A stretch of DNA of 64,000 bases, taken from contig JACZYG010000004.1 in NCBI GenBank assembly GCA_022571215.1, positions 57,777 to 121,776 on the forward strand, given 5' to 3'. The notes beneath the pieces were generated by a model. The model saw only the letters and a list, made by a program, of their open reading frames with translations. It searched no databases and had not been told where the DNA came from. Position numbers and translations under genes: made by a program. Shown here one piece after another: positions 1-7,824 of this stretch. Positions within the stretch are counted from its first letter, which is position 1. The number at the start of each line of letters is the position of its first letter. Origin of the DNA: Fidelibacterota bacterium (GTDB taxonomy: Bacteria > Fidelibacterota > SORT01).

Positions 1-136
1 ATTTTTTATCTCCGCATTATTGAAACAAAATGGCAATATCAGCCGAGCCGCGGAGCAAATCGGCTTGAGACGACAGTATTTACAGGATAAACTAAAGAGA
101 CTTGGGATTAATGCTCAGGAATTTAAAGAACAATAA
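1..136 (+). CDS. C-terminal end of an NtrC-type sigma-54 response regulator (partial)
   Basis: The gene enters from the left edge, in the frame that begins at base 2, and stops with TAA at 134-136. The visible 44 residues contain a Fis-type helix-turn-helix: a GNISRAAEQIG helix, then LRRQYLQDKLKRLGI. This is the usual DNA-binding C-terminus of sigma-54-dependent activators (NtrC/AtoC family), where it binds enhancer sites upstream of target promoters. The receiver and AAA+ domains must lie outside the window. The fold call is firm; the exact regulator and its targets cannot be told from this fragment. Confidence 0.75.
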   Translation, partial: FFISALLKQNGNISRAAEQIGLRRQYLQDKLKRLGINAQEFKEQ

Positions 137-367
137 TTCATTCAGTGCATGTTTTATCATTCAGCTTTTGCCTTCAAAAGGGGACACTTTTCATTACAAA
201 GGCGAAATTGATTTAAATGATGATTCCTATTTAAACCTTTATTCACAAGGGTTAACCGACATATTTTCACTCTTTTCAATTTATTGGCACATCTGTTGCT
301 TTTACAACAACGAAGGCATCCTTGAACGATGACCCTAAAAGACTAATAAAAAAGCGAGGGCGATGAA
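137..367. other. Intergenic stretch without a convincing gene
   Basis: An open frame of 76 codons exists here but it starts inside the preceding gene and resembles no protein I recognise. The stretch presumably holds the promoter of the following three-gene cluster; I see no clear -35/-10 pair. A ribosome binding site GAGGG at 356-360 serves the next gene. Confidence 0.4.
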
Positions 368-919
368 ATGGATAGTAAATTTAAAATGATACCGATATTG
401 GCAGTGATGCTTCTAATCGGATTTATCGTTGCGGGAACGGGAGACTTATATGCCCAATCGAAAAAAATAATCTGTCCGCAATGTGGAAAAGAAAACGATG
501 CAGGAGCAAAGTTCTGTTGGAATGATGGGTTTAATCTCTCCAATATTCAAAGACAGCAGGAAACGATAAAACCGGTTCCGCCTAAAATTTCCATCCCGCT
601 CATTGAAAGTAAACCCAAACCGCCAACAGAAACAGAGCTTTCGTTTGGAAGTATGAGCAGTGCGGAGACGGAGCTTTTTTTGTTACAGTTGACAGCAAGA
701 TTAGAGGCTGCCAGAGAAAATAGAGGAAGAAATTCGAATTATATCGGTGATCTGACACGGGATGAATTCAGAATATTGTTGGAAAATACATTACGAGACC
801 AAAATATCGTGAGAACAAAAACTATCACCAAACCAGAGAGCGGATTCGGAAATTTCCTAAAAGCTATTGGGGCAGGTACGCTTGTAATATTTTCTCTTGC
901 CTTATTGGCATCAGGTTAA
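368..919 (+). CDS. Exported protein with an N-terminal zinc-ribbon motif
   Basis: A 183-residue protein of unknown function. Residues 8-30 form a hydrophobic signal peptide ending near YAQS. A CPQCGKENDAG...FCWNDG motif follows directly (about residues 36-54), a zinc-ribbon pattern in which the last cysteine position is Asp. The middle is Pro/Glu-rich and low in structure, and a glycine-containing hydrophobic segment ends the protein (about 162-182), so it may be anchored at both ends. The start at 368 has GAGGG eight bases upstream. The next gene also carries a degenerate CPxDG/FCxxDG pair, which suggests a shared role. A zinc ribbon placed straight after a signal peptide is unusual. Confidence 0.6.
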   Translation: MDSKFKMIPILAVMLLIGFIVAGTGDLYAQSKKIICPQCGKENDAGAKFCWNDGFNLSNIQRQQETIKPVPPKISIPLIESKPKPPTETELSFGSMSSAETELFLLQLTARLEAARENRGRNSNYIGDLTRDEFRILLENTLRDQNIVRTKTITKPESGFGNFLKAIGAGTLVIFSLALLASG

Positions 920-952
920 ATTTAATAACGCCTTTCATAAGGAGCGATCAAA

Positions 953-2350
953 ATGAAAATAAATAATAATATAATAATCACTTTACTTGCGTTCGTATTA
1001 TTGAGTTCTATATTTGCCGTTGACGCATACGGTCAACAGATAAAGCACCCTGACACGGTTGTATGTCCGACTGACGGCTATGTCAACGAGTGGTCGAGCA
1101 ATTTCTGCATTAAAGACGGCACTTCGTTGGCTGCCACAAAGAATAAAATCCTTGAGGAACTGCTTGCTGCGACGACCAAGCCCGTAAGGAAATCAAAACC
1201 CGCGTTACTTGAAGTAGGAATGTCCCGAATCTTTCACCTGAGGGATGAAAACATAATAAATGGAACCATCATTGAAATGGAAGGTGATTCCATTGCTATC
1301 ATAGAAACCGCCGAAGGAATATTACGTGTCCCCGCAGTTGAAATATTGGAAGAGATGGCGGACCTTGTGAAATTAGATGGAACGCATTTCCTCGGACCTA
1401 TTCTTTCGGAGGATGCTTTCTCTATTACGATCAAAACCCCATACGGGGTAGCTGTTGTTCTCAAGGAAGATATTCGTAGTATGGATAGATACTACGGTGA
1501 TAAGAAAGTTTCTTGGACGGAAGAAAAAAGAAGATTTCTATCGGGAGATAACGTTATTGACATATTCTTAGATCCTACAGCGTTTCCTTTAAAACCTAAT
1601 GTAGTATATCTTAGCGGATTTTCGATCGGATATGGATTCACAGAGAGCTTCATGCTCAGAACAGAGTTCGGAAGAGATATTATAGGAGACTTAAACCTTC
1701 ATCCTCTCTTTAGATTGTATCACAGATCAACCGGAAAATCAGAAACGGCGCTTTCACTGGGATTTAGACTATTCAGCAGGCATGAAGACAAGGTCGAATC
1801 ACAACGGTACAGCCACTGGATCGTAAATAAAGACGATAATGATAAACGCTTAGATGATGAAAGTTCGGACGATTTGGATAACATCCTTATAGATTCGGAT
1901 AAAAGGTCATTTTTCGCGACCACTTATTTGGTATTAAGCAAGAAACAATCTCTTAAATCGGGTCGCGGTAAGTGGGGCTGGCATTTAGGGTTTAAAACGG
2001 ATTCCTACATATTCAGCAAACCTAAATTGGCGAGTGAGTATGAATGGGATTCAGCCTTCAAATTGCCGTACAGAATCTGGGGAGGAATGGACTACGATCT
2101 CACAAAGAAATTAAAGTTCCTGATTGAAGTTTATGCCGATAATGGTCATAAATTTATAGACTTGGAAGAATCCATCGACTCTTACTTTGATTTTGGAGGT
2201 ACTCCATTTACCGTCGATACTCAACGTGGAGAGTACAGACCTGTTGACCTTGATTTCGGATTTACATATGCGGTCAATGACGCTCTCCGGCTTGGAGCGC
2301 ACTTCCAGGCTCCATATCTGACCATTTACTGGAAATTCTACCAGTTTTAG
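953..2350 (+). CDS. Predicted outer-membrane beta-barrel protein with degenerate zinc-ribbon N-terminus
   Basis: A 465-residue exported protein. The N-terminus is a clear signal peptide (about 1-28), followed by CPTDGYVNEWSSNFCIKDG, a shortened version of the zinc ribbon in the preceding protein. Residues about 90-175 look like a small beta domain (GTIIEMEGDSIAIIE). From about 195 onward, alternating aromatic and polar residues in beta-hairpin-like stretches, ending in a strand that closes with Phe (TIYWKFYQF), are typical of outer-membrane barrels. SD AAGGAG lies at 939-944. It is in a cluster with the genes on both sides. No named family is recognised; the barrel is inferred from the pattern and the terminal Phe. 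Confidence 0.6.
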   Translation: MKINNNIIITLLAFVLLSSIFAVDAYGQQIKHPDTVVCPTDGYVNEWSSNFCIKDGTSLAATKNKILEELLAATTKPVRKSKPALLEVGMSRIFHLRDENIINGTIIEMEGDSIAIIETAEGILRVPAVEILEEMADLVKLDGTHFLGPILSEDAFSITIKTPYGVAVVLKEDIRSMDRYYGDKKVSWTEEKRRFLSGDNVIDIFLDPTAFPLKPNVVYLSGFSIGYGFTESFMLRTEFGRDIIGDLNLHPLFRLYHRSTGKSETALSLGFRLFSRHEDKVESQRYSHWIVNKDDNDKRLDDESSDDLDNILIDSDKRSFFATTYLVLSKKQSLKSGRGKWGWHLGFKTDSYIFSKPKLASEYEWDSAFKLPYRIWGGMDYDLTKKLKFLIEVYADNGHKFIDLEESIDSYFDFGGTPFTVDTQRGEYRPVDLDFGFTYAVNDALRLGAHFQAPYLTIYWKFYQF

Positions 2351-2364
2351 AAAGGATGACCGCC

Positions 2365-2850
2365 ATGAGAAAGATAAATATCATCCTATTGCTGCTCGCG
2401 TTCAGTATGCTGTATGATGTCGAAACGACTTCAGGACAAGACAGCTCGAACCTATCTGAATACAATCTGCGGGCAAGATCAGTAAAAGTGAAACGGATGT
2501 CGAAAAATTGGTCAAACAGGCGACTGGAAGTGAATGGAGATACAGGGCTGTTATCAAGCGGCAACTTCATTGGTATTCATAAGGAATACATTAGATTAGA
2601 GTCATCAGGGAGGCAAATTGATATTCCCATCAAGAATATTCAATCCATAGTGCTTAAACGAAAACCGACTGATTTAATCCTTGTTGGATTGATCTCGGTG
2701 GGAGCGGGAGCATTTTTTGCCGGCCTTGCTTCACTCGGGTTCGAATCAGAAGGCGCCGGCTTAATAGGAATCGCGGCTGCCGGCTCAGCAATCGGGTTTA
2801 CGCTCGGCTGGAAAAGTTTTTATATAGACACCTTGATTCCTATTCAATGA
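2365..2850 (+). CDS. Small exported protein with glycine-rich C-terminal membrane segments
   Basis: About 161 residues, unknown function. The start at 2365 is chosen over the in-frame ATG at 2356 because the AAAGG ribosome binding site (2351-2355) abuts 2356 but is well placed for 2365; the product then begins MRKIN with a normal signal peptide. A short beta-rich region (about 40-100) resembles the small domain in the preceding barrel protein (both have repeated Ile/Val around charged residues, as in IDIPIKNIQSIVLK). The C-terminus carries small-residue-rich hydrophobic stretches (SVGAGAFFAGLASLGF and GAGLIGIAAAGSAIGF) of the type that packs in membranes. Last gene of the three-gene cluster. 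Confidence 0.55.
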   Translation: MRKINIILLLLAFSMLYDVETTSGQDSSNLSEYNLRARSVKVKRMSKNWSNRRLEVNGDTGLLSSGNFIGIHKEYIRLESSGRQIDIPIKNIQSIVLKRKPTDLILVGLISVGAGAFFAGLASLGFESEGAGLIGIAAAGSAIGFTLGWKSFYIDTLIPIQ

Positions 2851-2877
2851 TCTGAAAGGATGTTTCGCCCAGGGTAA

Positions 2878-2903
2878 GGCAGCCCTTATCTAAAAAGGCT
2901 GCC
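2878..2903. terminator. Short inverted repeat after the exported-protein cluster
   Basis: GGCAGCC (2878-2884) pairs with GGCTGCC (2897-2903) over a 12-base loop. It has no T-run and may act with the stronger hairpin just downstream. Confidence 0.35.
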
Positions 2904-2913
2904 ATGCTCACAA

Positions 2914-2955
2914 AGAGAGAATACCGGTCCCCCCGTGTATTCTCTCTTGCTTTGT
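2914..2955. terminator. Bidirectional terminator between convergent genes
   Basis: An 11-bp perfect stem (2914-2924 with 2937-2947) with a C-rich loop is followed by a T-rich tail (TTGCTTTGTTTTG). It sits between the plus-strand cluster ending at 2850 and the minus-strand protease ending at 2960, where a shared terminator is expected. Confidence 0.7.
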
Positions 2956-2959
2956 TTTG

Positions 2960-4018
2960 CTAAGAAAATGGCACGGGAATAAATGTGAGAATAAAAATTG
3001 CCATGGAAATGTATCCAAGCCATTTATGGAACGGAGTTAACGGAGCAGTTTCATCGACTACCGGAGGATGCTTCAACTTTATGAACACGAGAATCAAAAT
3101 CGCCCAAAGAATCCAATTTATGGAGAAATATCCGAGAGGAATCATCGGAAGAAACGCCCATTTAGCGATGCTGTCATGTTTTTTGCCGAACAAAGCGTAG
3201 GCAATATGTCCTCCGTCAAGTTGTCCGATAGGAATTAAGTTCAGAGAGGTAACGAGCAGTCCTATCCACCCGGCAAAGGCTATTGAATTAAGGTATATAT
3301 CATATCCGTCAGCGACATTCGGATGGATTATAGAGGTGAGGATCATCATGATGATCGAGTCCCCAAGATGTATTCCCTCGCCTCCCACAGATTCGAGAAC
3401 CTCACTTGTTGATAAGCCGTAATACAGCGCCGGAACTGCCACAATGAATCCCGCAATAGGACCTGCCGCGCCGATCTCGAGAAGGCTTTTTTTGTTTATT
3501 ATCGGAGATTTCATTTTTATGAATGCGCCGAAAGTTCCTATAAATGTTGGCGCAGGAAGAAAATAAGGAAGCGTTGCGGTGACGTTATTTCTCCTTGAGG
3601 CAAAGTAATGACCAAACTCATGAAATAATAGAATCGAAAGCAAGGTCAGAGAGAACGGCAAACCGGAAATGATTCCTTGGAGTGAAAATGGTTGGGTTAT
3701 TCCTTCCATTATGGCGCCTGCTAACGTGGTAGTGACGATCGTGGCGAAAAAGAGCAGAAGATTAACTAAGGGGATACCCGCTATTTCATTGCTCTCGAGT
3801 TTTAGTTTTATTTCAACATCGGTTCCCCGAATAGTAATCGATCCTTTAACGCCGTGACTTGTTAAATCTCTTGAAATATCTTCAAGAGTTGTTGAATCAA
3901 ACATATCCCCGCTTATTGTGATATTGGAACCCACGCTGCTTATACTATTTATCAACAGATGATCTGTCAGCAAATTTGCGATTTTTCTGCCGTATTCTTC
4001 TTTCTCTTGTTCATCCAT
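2960..4018 (-). CDS. Site-2-protease-like membrane zinc metalloprotease (M50)
   Basis: A 352-residue polytopic membrane protease. The catalytic HEFGH motif is at residues 133-137, inside a membrane segment, and the second metal-ligand motif NLIPIGQLDGGH is at 260-271, the paired signature of family M50. These enzymes cleave membrane-bound substrates within the bilayer, often in signalling. About 80 N-terminal residues form a small soluble domain before the first membrane helix. No PDZ domain is visible, so this is not the RseP type; it is closer to the stand-alone peptidases seen in cyanobacteria, plants and archaea. The substrate is unknown. Confidence 0.88.
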   Translation of the reverse strand: MDEQEKEEYGRKIANLLTDHLLINSISSVGSNITISGDMFDSTTLEDISRDLTSHGVKGSITIRGTDVEIKLKLESNEIAGIPLVNLLLFFATIVTTTLAGAIMEGITQPFSLQGIISGLPFSLTLLSILLFHEFGHYFASRRNNVTATLPYFLPAPTFIGTFGAFIKMKSPIINKKSLLEIGAAGPIAGFIVAVPALYYGLSTSEVLESVGGEGIHLGDSIIMMILTSIIHPNVADGYDIYLNSIAFAGWIGLLVTSLNLIPIGQLDGGHIAYALFGKKHDSIAKWAFLPMIPLGYFSINWILWAILILVFIKLKHPPVVDETAPLTPFHKWLGYISMAIFILTFIPVPFS

Positions 4019-4067
4019 TCTATAATGACCAGCTACAATCCGTTATTTGCTAAATAAATTCAACTTC

Positions 4068-4628
4068 TTAAAATTCTACTTTCGGAACAATATCCGCGCC
4101 TGCCGCTGCCTCAAATGGAGTAGCGGAATCAAATCCAAAAAGTCCCGCATAGAGTCTATTCGGAAAAGAACGAATCATCGTATTGTAGGATAACACGACA
4201 TTGTTATATCTCCTTCTTTCAACGGCTATCCTGTTCTCCGTACCGGCTAATTCATCCTGTAGGCGAATAAAACCTTGATCCGCTTTAAGGTTGGGGTAAT
4301 TCTCCACTACTACCAGGAGACGTGAGAGGGCGCCGCTCAGCATGTTATTGGCTTCTATTGCCTCCGATGGCGCTCCGGCTCCTCCTACCCTCGCTCTCGC
4401 ATTCGTTACCGCGGTCAACACTTCCTCTTCGTGAGAGGCATAACCTTTAACCGTCGCAATCAAATTCGGTATCAGATCAAATCTCCTCTGGAATACATTC
4501 TCAACTTGCGCCCAAGCGTTTTTGACGCTCTCGTCACCCGCCACCATGCTATTGAAAGTACCCTTTATTGAGGAATAAATTGTTATAAGCAGTATTAATA
4601 CTACGCCTATAATTATCCATTTTTTCAT
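4068..4628 (-). CDS. lemA: LemA family protein
   Basis: About 186 residues with one N-terminal membrane anchor followed by the conserved LemA coiled region: NAWAQVENVFQRRFDLIPNL, then VKGYASHEEEVLTAVTNAR, and FNTMIRSFPN-type residues (here YNTMIRSFPNRLYAG) near the end. A possible TTG start lies at 4640, but GGAG at 4635-4638 sits best before the ATG at 4628. LemA proteins are membrane-anchored helical proteins of uncertain function, frequently encoded beside TPM-domain proteins, as here two genes upstream. Confidence 0.92.
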   Translation of the reverse strand: MKKWIIIGVVLILLITIYSSIKGTFNSMVAGDESVKNAWAQVENVFQRRFDLIPNLIATVKGYASHEEEVLTAVTNARARVGGAGAPSEAIEANNMLSGALSRLLVVVENYPNLKADQGFIRLQDELAGTENRIAVERRRYNNVVLSYNTMIRSFPNRLYAGLFGFDSATPFEAAAGADIVPKVEF

Positions 4629-4677
4629 CATTCTCTCCAACTGTTATTTATGACTCGTCTCATATCTTTGTCCAAGC

Positions 4678-5406
4678 CTACATTTTATCCACATTTCTAA
4701 AAATTGAACGAATTGCGGTCATATACTCTTCCATCAACTCTATCAATTCTGAAGTTGTCCATTTACCGATACCTAATTTGATGTTTTGCAGATCCTGAAA
4801 TAAGCCTTTCCGCAGTTCAAATGTCTCTTCTACTATGTTGTACAACTTAGATGAATCCGTCCCCTCGTTTTCTATTTTTTTAAGATATAGCGTACCGTTG
4901 AATATAGCTGAAAAGGTCGGGAGAGATTGAGATATCAGATCAATAAGCTCATTTCGATTGCCTTTAGTTTTCATGAATCCTTGACGAAGACTCAGCAATT
5001 TTGCCTTTAGTTCATGTTCAACCTGCACCCGCAACTCATTATCGTTTATAACTAAATCTCCGAGGAGGTTTTTTCCGAAGACCAAAACGTTTGCCTCTTT
5101 CATATTGTGAAATTCAAGCGGGAATGTATCAAGCGAAGAGTTCAGATAAGATTCCGTTAGAATCAGCGGAGCTGATATTCCTCGTTTTTCCCAATTGTCT
5201 AAATAATCCCAGACTCCTGACAGGAATTTTAAACCTTCAGATTTTATTACAACCAGGAAATTAATATCTGACTTTCCCTGTACATACTCTCCTCTTGCGC
5301 CACTTCCATAAAGATAGATTGACAGCAGGTTGGAACCAAATATGGACTTTGTACCTGATGAAAATTCTTCATAAACTTCTTCTGGATTTACAGGTTTCTT
5401 GAACAT
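4678..5406 (-). CDS. Nucleotidyltransferase-fold protein with SDIN in place of SDxD
   Basis: A 242-residue protein with an N-terminal Pol-beta-like nucleotidyltransferase fold. The GSGARGEY...SDINFLVV stretch (about residues 33-54) matches the GS-x10-DxD signature, except that the second acidic residue is Asn. The rest is helical, like the substrate domain of minor nucleotidyltransferases. It lies between LemA and the TPM-domain gene. Loss of one metal-binding Asp suggests altered or no catalysis; I have an impression that SDIN is shared by a wider family, but cannot verify it here. Function unknown. Confidence 0.65.
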   Translation of the reverse strand: MFKKPVNPEEVYEEFSSGTKSIFGSNLLSIYLYGSGARGEYVQGKSDINFLVVIKSEGLKFLSGVWDYLDNWEKRGISAPLILTESYLNSSLDTFPLEFHNMKEANVLVFGKNLLGDLVINDNELRVQVEHELKAKLLSLRQGFMKTKGNRNELIDLISQSLPTFSAIFNGTLYLKKIENEGTDSSKLYNIVEETFELRKGLFQDLQNIKLGIGKWTTSELIELMEEYMTAIRSIFRNVDKM

Positions 5407-5429
5407 AATTATATTACTCCGTAATTCAT

Positions 5430-6265
5430 TTAATAGCCTCCACCGGCGCCACCGCCACCGCCCATACCTCCCCCGAAACCGCCAAATCCTCCTCCCCCGA
5501 AACCGCCGCCAAATCCTCCGGAATGAAACCCTCTATGCCCTCCGCCGAGCATACTCATCAATAAGAGACCACCAAGCAGACCGCCTCTTCCTCTCCTCTC
5601 CCTCTACCCTTTCGTCCACGACCCAAAAGACTGGAAATGATGAAAAACAGCATCATTATCTTAAATATGCCTATCCCTCCCCCTCTTTTACGTCCTCTTT
5701 GATTTCTATTCTGTGTCAGCGCTGAATAGTTTCCCGTCAACTTTACTTTGGCATCTGCGGCAATTATTGAAGCTATCGCCGCCAATCCGAGTGAAAGTCC
5801 GGAATCATGATCATTTTGCCTCAACGAAGGAATAAGATATTTATCTCTGATCTCTCCAACCAATCCATCGGGTAATATCCCCTCAAGACCATACCCGACC
5901 TCAATCCGTATCTTCCGAGCGTCTACCGCATTGAGTATCAATATACCGTTGTCTTTTCCCTTCTCCCCAATTCGCCATTTTTCGAAAAGTCTTACGGCAT
6001 AATCCGTATAATCCATGCCATTTAAACTTTTTACGGTTACCACAACCACCTCAGCGCCCGTCTTCTGTTTCAATTCTCGAGACAGACTTTCCATTGCGTT
6101 CTTCACGGTTGGGGAGAGTACATTTGCAAAATCATTCACAAATCCGGTCGGATTGGGAAATTCGATCTGAGAATATAGACTAAATGGCGTCAGCGCTGAT
6201 AATAGTATTAATAAGTAAAAATTATTTCTTCTGGCGTTAGATGATAATTTGAATCGGTTTATCAC
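5430..6265 (-). pseudogene. TPM-domain (YgcG-type) membrane protein, frameshifted near the C-terminus
   Basis: The uninterrupted frame runs 6265 to 5558 and encodes a signal peptide, a TPM domain (GFVNDFANVLSP start, GILILNAVDARKIRIEVGYGLEG core) and a basic linker with a membrane segment. It then runs out of frame in a purine-rich stretch (GGGAGAGGAGAGGAAG, near 5590-5605). In the neighbouring frame the reading continues as GRGGLLGGLLLMSMLGGGH and a long Gly/Phe-rich tail ending AGGGY with TAA at 5430-5432, exactly the tail TPM proteins have. So the intact gene was 5430-6265. The shift is either a real mutation, slippage in the purine tract, or a sequencing error. TPM proteins commonly neighbour LemA. 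Confidence 0.8.
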
Positions 6266-7326
6266 TTGCTGATTACCACTATTCCTGTCTTATCAGATTC
6301 AGTTACCTTTCCGATTACGGCTGCCTCGGGGGAATCGTCCGACATTAGTTCCTTCAAAAGTTCATCAGCTTTCTCTTCCGGAATCGAAATGATAAGACCG
6401 CCGGATGTTTGAGGATCGACCAGCAACCATCGGTATGCATCACTTACAGCGGAATCAAATGTAACAATATTCTCAAGGGATCTCATATTATCTTTTGACA
6501 TTCCGGGTTTAAATCCTTGTTCTGCCGTCTCAACAGCCTTTTCAAAATACGGAACAGCCGACGAATTAATCTCAATGGAAAGCTCATTTCCGGCTAACAT
6601 CTCGTTCAGATGCCCGAGCAGTCCAAATCCGGTAACATCAGTGCAGGCGTTTGCGTTATGTTTAAGCATCAGCTCAGATGCCGCCTTATTCAGTACAACA
6701 TTACGCTGAACCGCACTGTCTAACCATACTGAATCGAGAGTGCCTTTTTTAACACCGTTGAAGAGTACGCCTGTGCCGATCGGCTTACTAAGTATCAGAA
6801 CATCACCATGTACTATGGAGGAATTTCTTACAATGTTATCTGGATGGACTAAACCTGTAACTGCTAATCCGTATTTCAGTTCATTGTCTTTAATTGTATG
6901 CCCACCGACCGTAACGGCTCCAGATTCTAATACTTTTGTAGCTCCCCCGTTTAATATTTCGCTGAAAATTTCGTTTGTGATTCCTTTTTTCGGGAAGTTA
7001 CACAAGTTGATCGCGGTTATAGGTTTTGCACCCATAGCATAGACATCACTCAAAGCGTTTGCTGCGGCAAGTTGCCCGAATAAAGAGGGATCATCCGTCA
7101 TAGGCGTGATATAATCCGCCGTCTGAACGAGGGCTATCTCATTCGTAATACGGTAAACAGCCGCGTCCTCGTTGCCGTCAAACCCGATTATAAGATTCTC
7201 GCTCGAGCCGGTCGGCAAGTCTTTAAGCAGTTCCTTTAAGTCCGCCGGACTTAGTTTGCATGCTCAGCCGCCTGACGAAGAAAACTTAGTAATTTGAATT
7301 TTTTCGTTAATATTAATCCTCTTCAT
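6262..7326 (-). CDS. selD: Selenophosphate synthetase SelD, with in-frame UGA (selenocysteine) at codon 21
   Basis: SelD makes selenophosphate, the selenium donor for Sec-tRNA and selenouridine. The uninterrupted frame starts only at 7218 (LPTGSSEN), which would lack the catalytic N-terminus. Reading upstream in frame through a TGA at 7264-7266 gives an ATG at 7326 and residues TKFSSSGGUACKLSPADL, a perfect SelD N-terminus with Sec at position 21 where other SelD proteins have Cys or Sec, followed by the catalytic Lys24. Downstream are the ATP/Mg motif GFDGNEDAAV and the TADYITPMTDDP motif. Full length is 354 residues. No strong SD is seen before 7326. It overlaps the TPM gene by 4 bases. Confidence 0.9.
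7237..7253 (-). promoter_or_regulatory. Candidate bacterial SECIS hairpin in selD
   Basis: Ten bases after the UGA, UAAGUCC (7253-7247) pairs perfectly with GGACUUA (7243-7237) around a GGC loop. A short stem with a small G-containing loop roughly 17 bases past the UGA is the known geometry for SelB-dependent recoding in bacteria. Confidence 0.6.
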
Positions 7327-7455
7327 TTAGTAAATATTTATTGAGCAATTTAGCTCTTGAAACCTTAGATAGTCAAGGTTAAACAGTTATAATCTGTGAT
7401 ATCCGAGGAAAAAATGGAAGAATATTACCAAACATAATATCAAAAATATCAGGAG

Positions 7456-7824
7456 TTACTTAGACAATAATTTGGAGATCTTATCCATTACGTTGCCTAT
7501 TTGAAATGGTTTAGGGAAAAAACCGGCAGCGCCTTCAAGTATCGGTTCATCCATGTCATCTACAGCATAGCCGGACATGAAAATAAATTTAGGACTTCCG
7601 TATTTGTTTCTTACTTTCTTAAATAGATCGATACCGCTCATCCCGGGAAGGGAAATATCGCTTATAACGAGTTGGAAATCATTTTCTATAATCATTTTAA
7701 GAGCTTCTTCCGCATCAGACGCAGATTCTACATCGTATCCGCTTTTATTAATAATCCTGCTCATAAGTTCTAATATGGCTAAATCGTCGTCTACCACTAA
7801 AACTTTTCTGCCAGGGTTATTCAT
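7456..7824 (-). CDS. Stand-alone receiver (CheY-like) response regulator
   Basis: A 122-residue single receiver domain: acidic pocket VVDDD at 11-15, phosphoacceptor Asp56 (ISDISLPGMSG), conserved Ser/Thr in FMSGY and Lys in FPKPF. It has no output domain, so it acts by protein contact or in a phosphorelay. Its start overlaps the stop of the upstream PAS sensor by four bases (ATGA), so the two are translationally coupled and very likely partners. Confidence 0.9.
   Translation of the reverse strand: MNNPGRKVLVVDDDLAILELMSRIINKSGYDVESASDAEEALKMIIENDFQLVISDISLPGMSGIDLFKKVRNKYGSPKFIFMSGYAVDDMDEPILEGAAGFFPKPFQIGNVMDKISKLLSK

Noticed and set aside
102..332. 76-codon open frame on the plus strand
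   Set aside because: Begins inside the upstream regulator gene, has no SD and no recognisable protein features.
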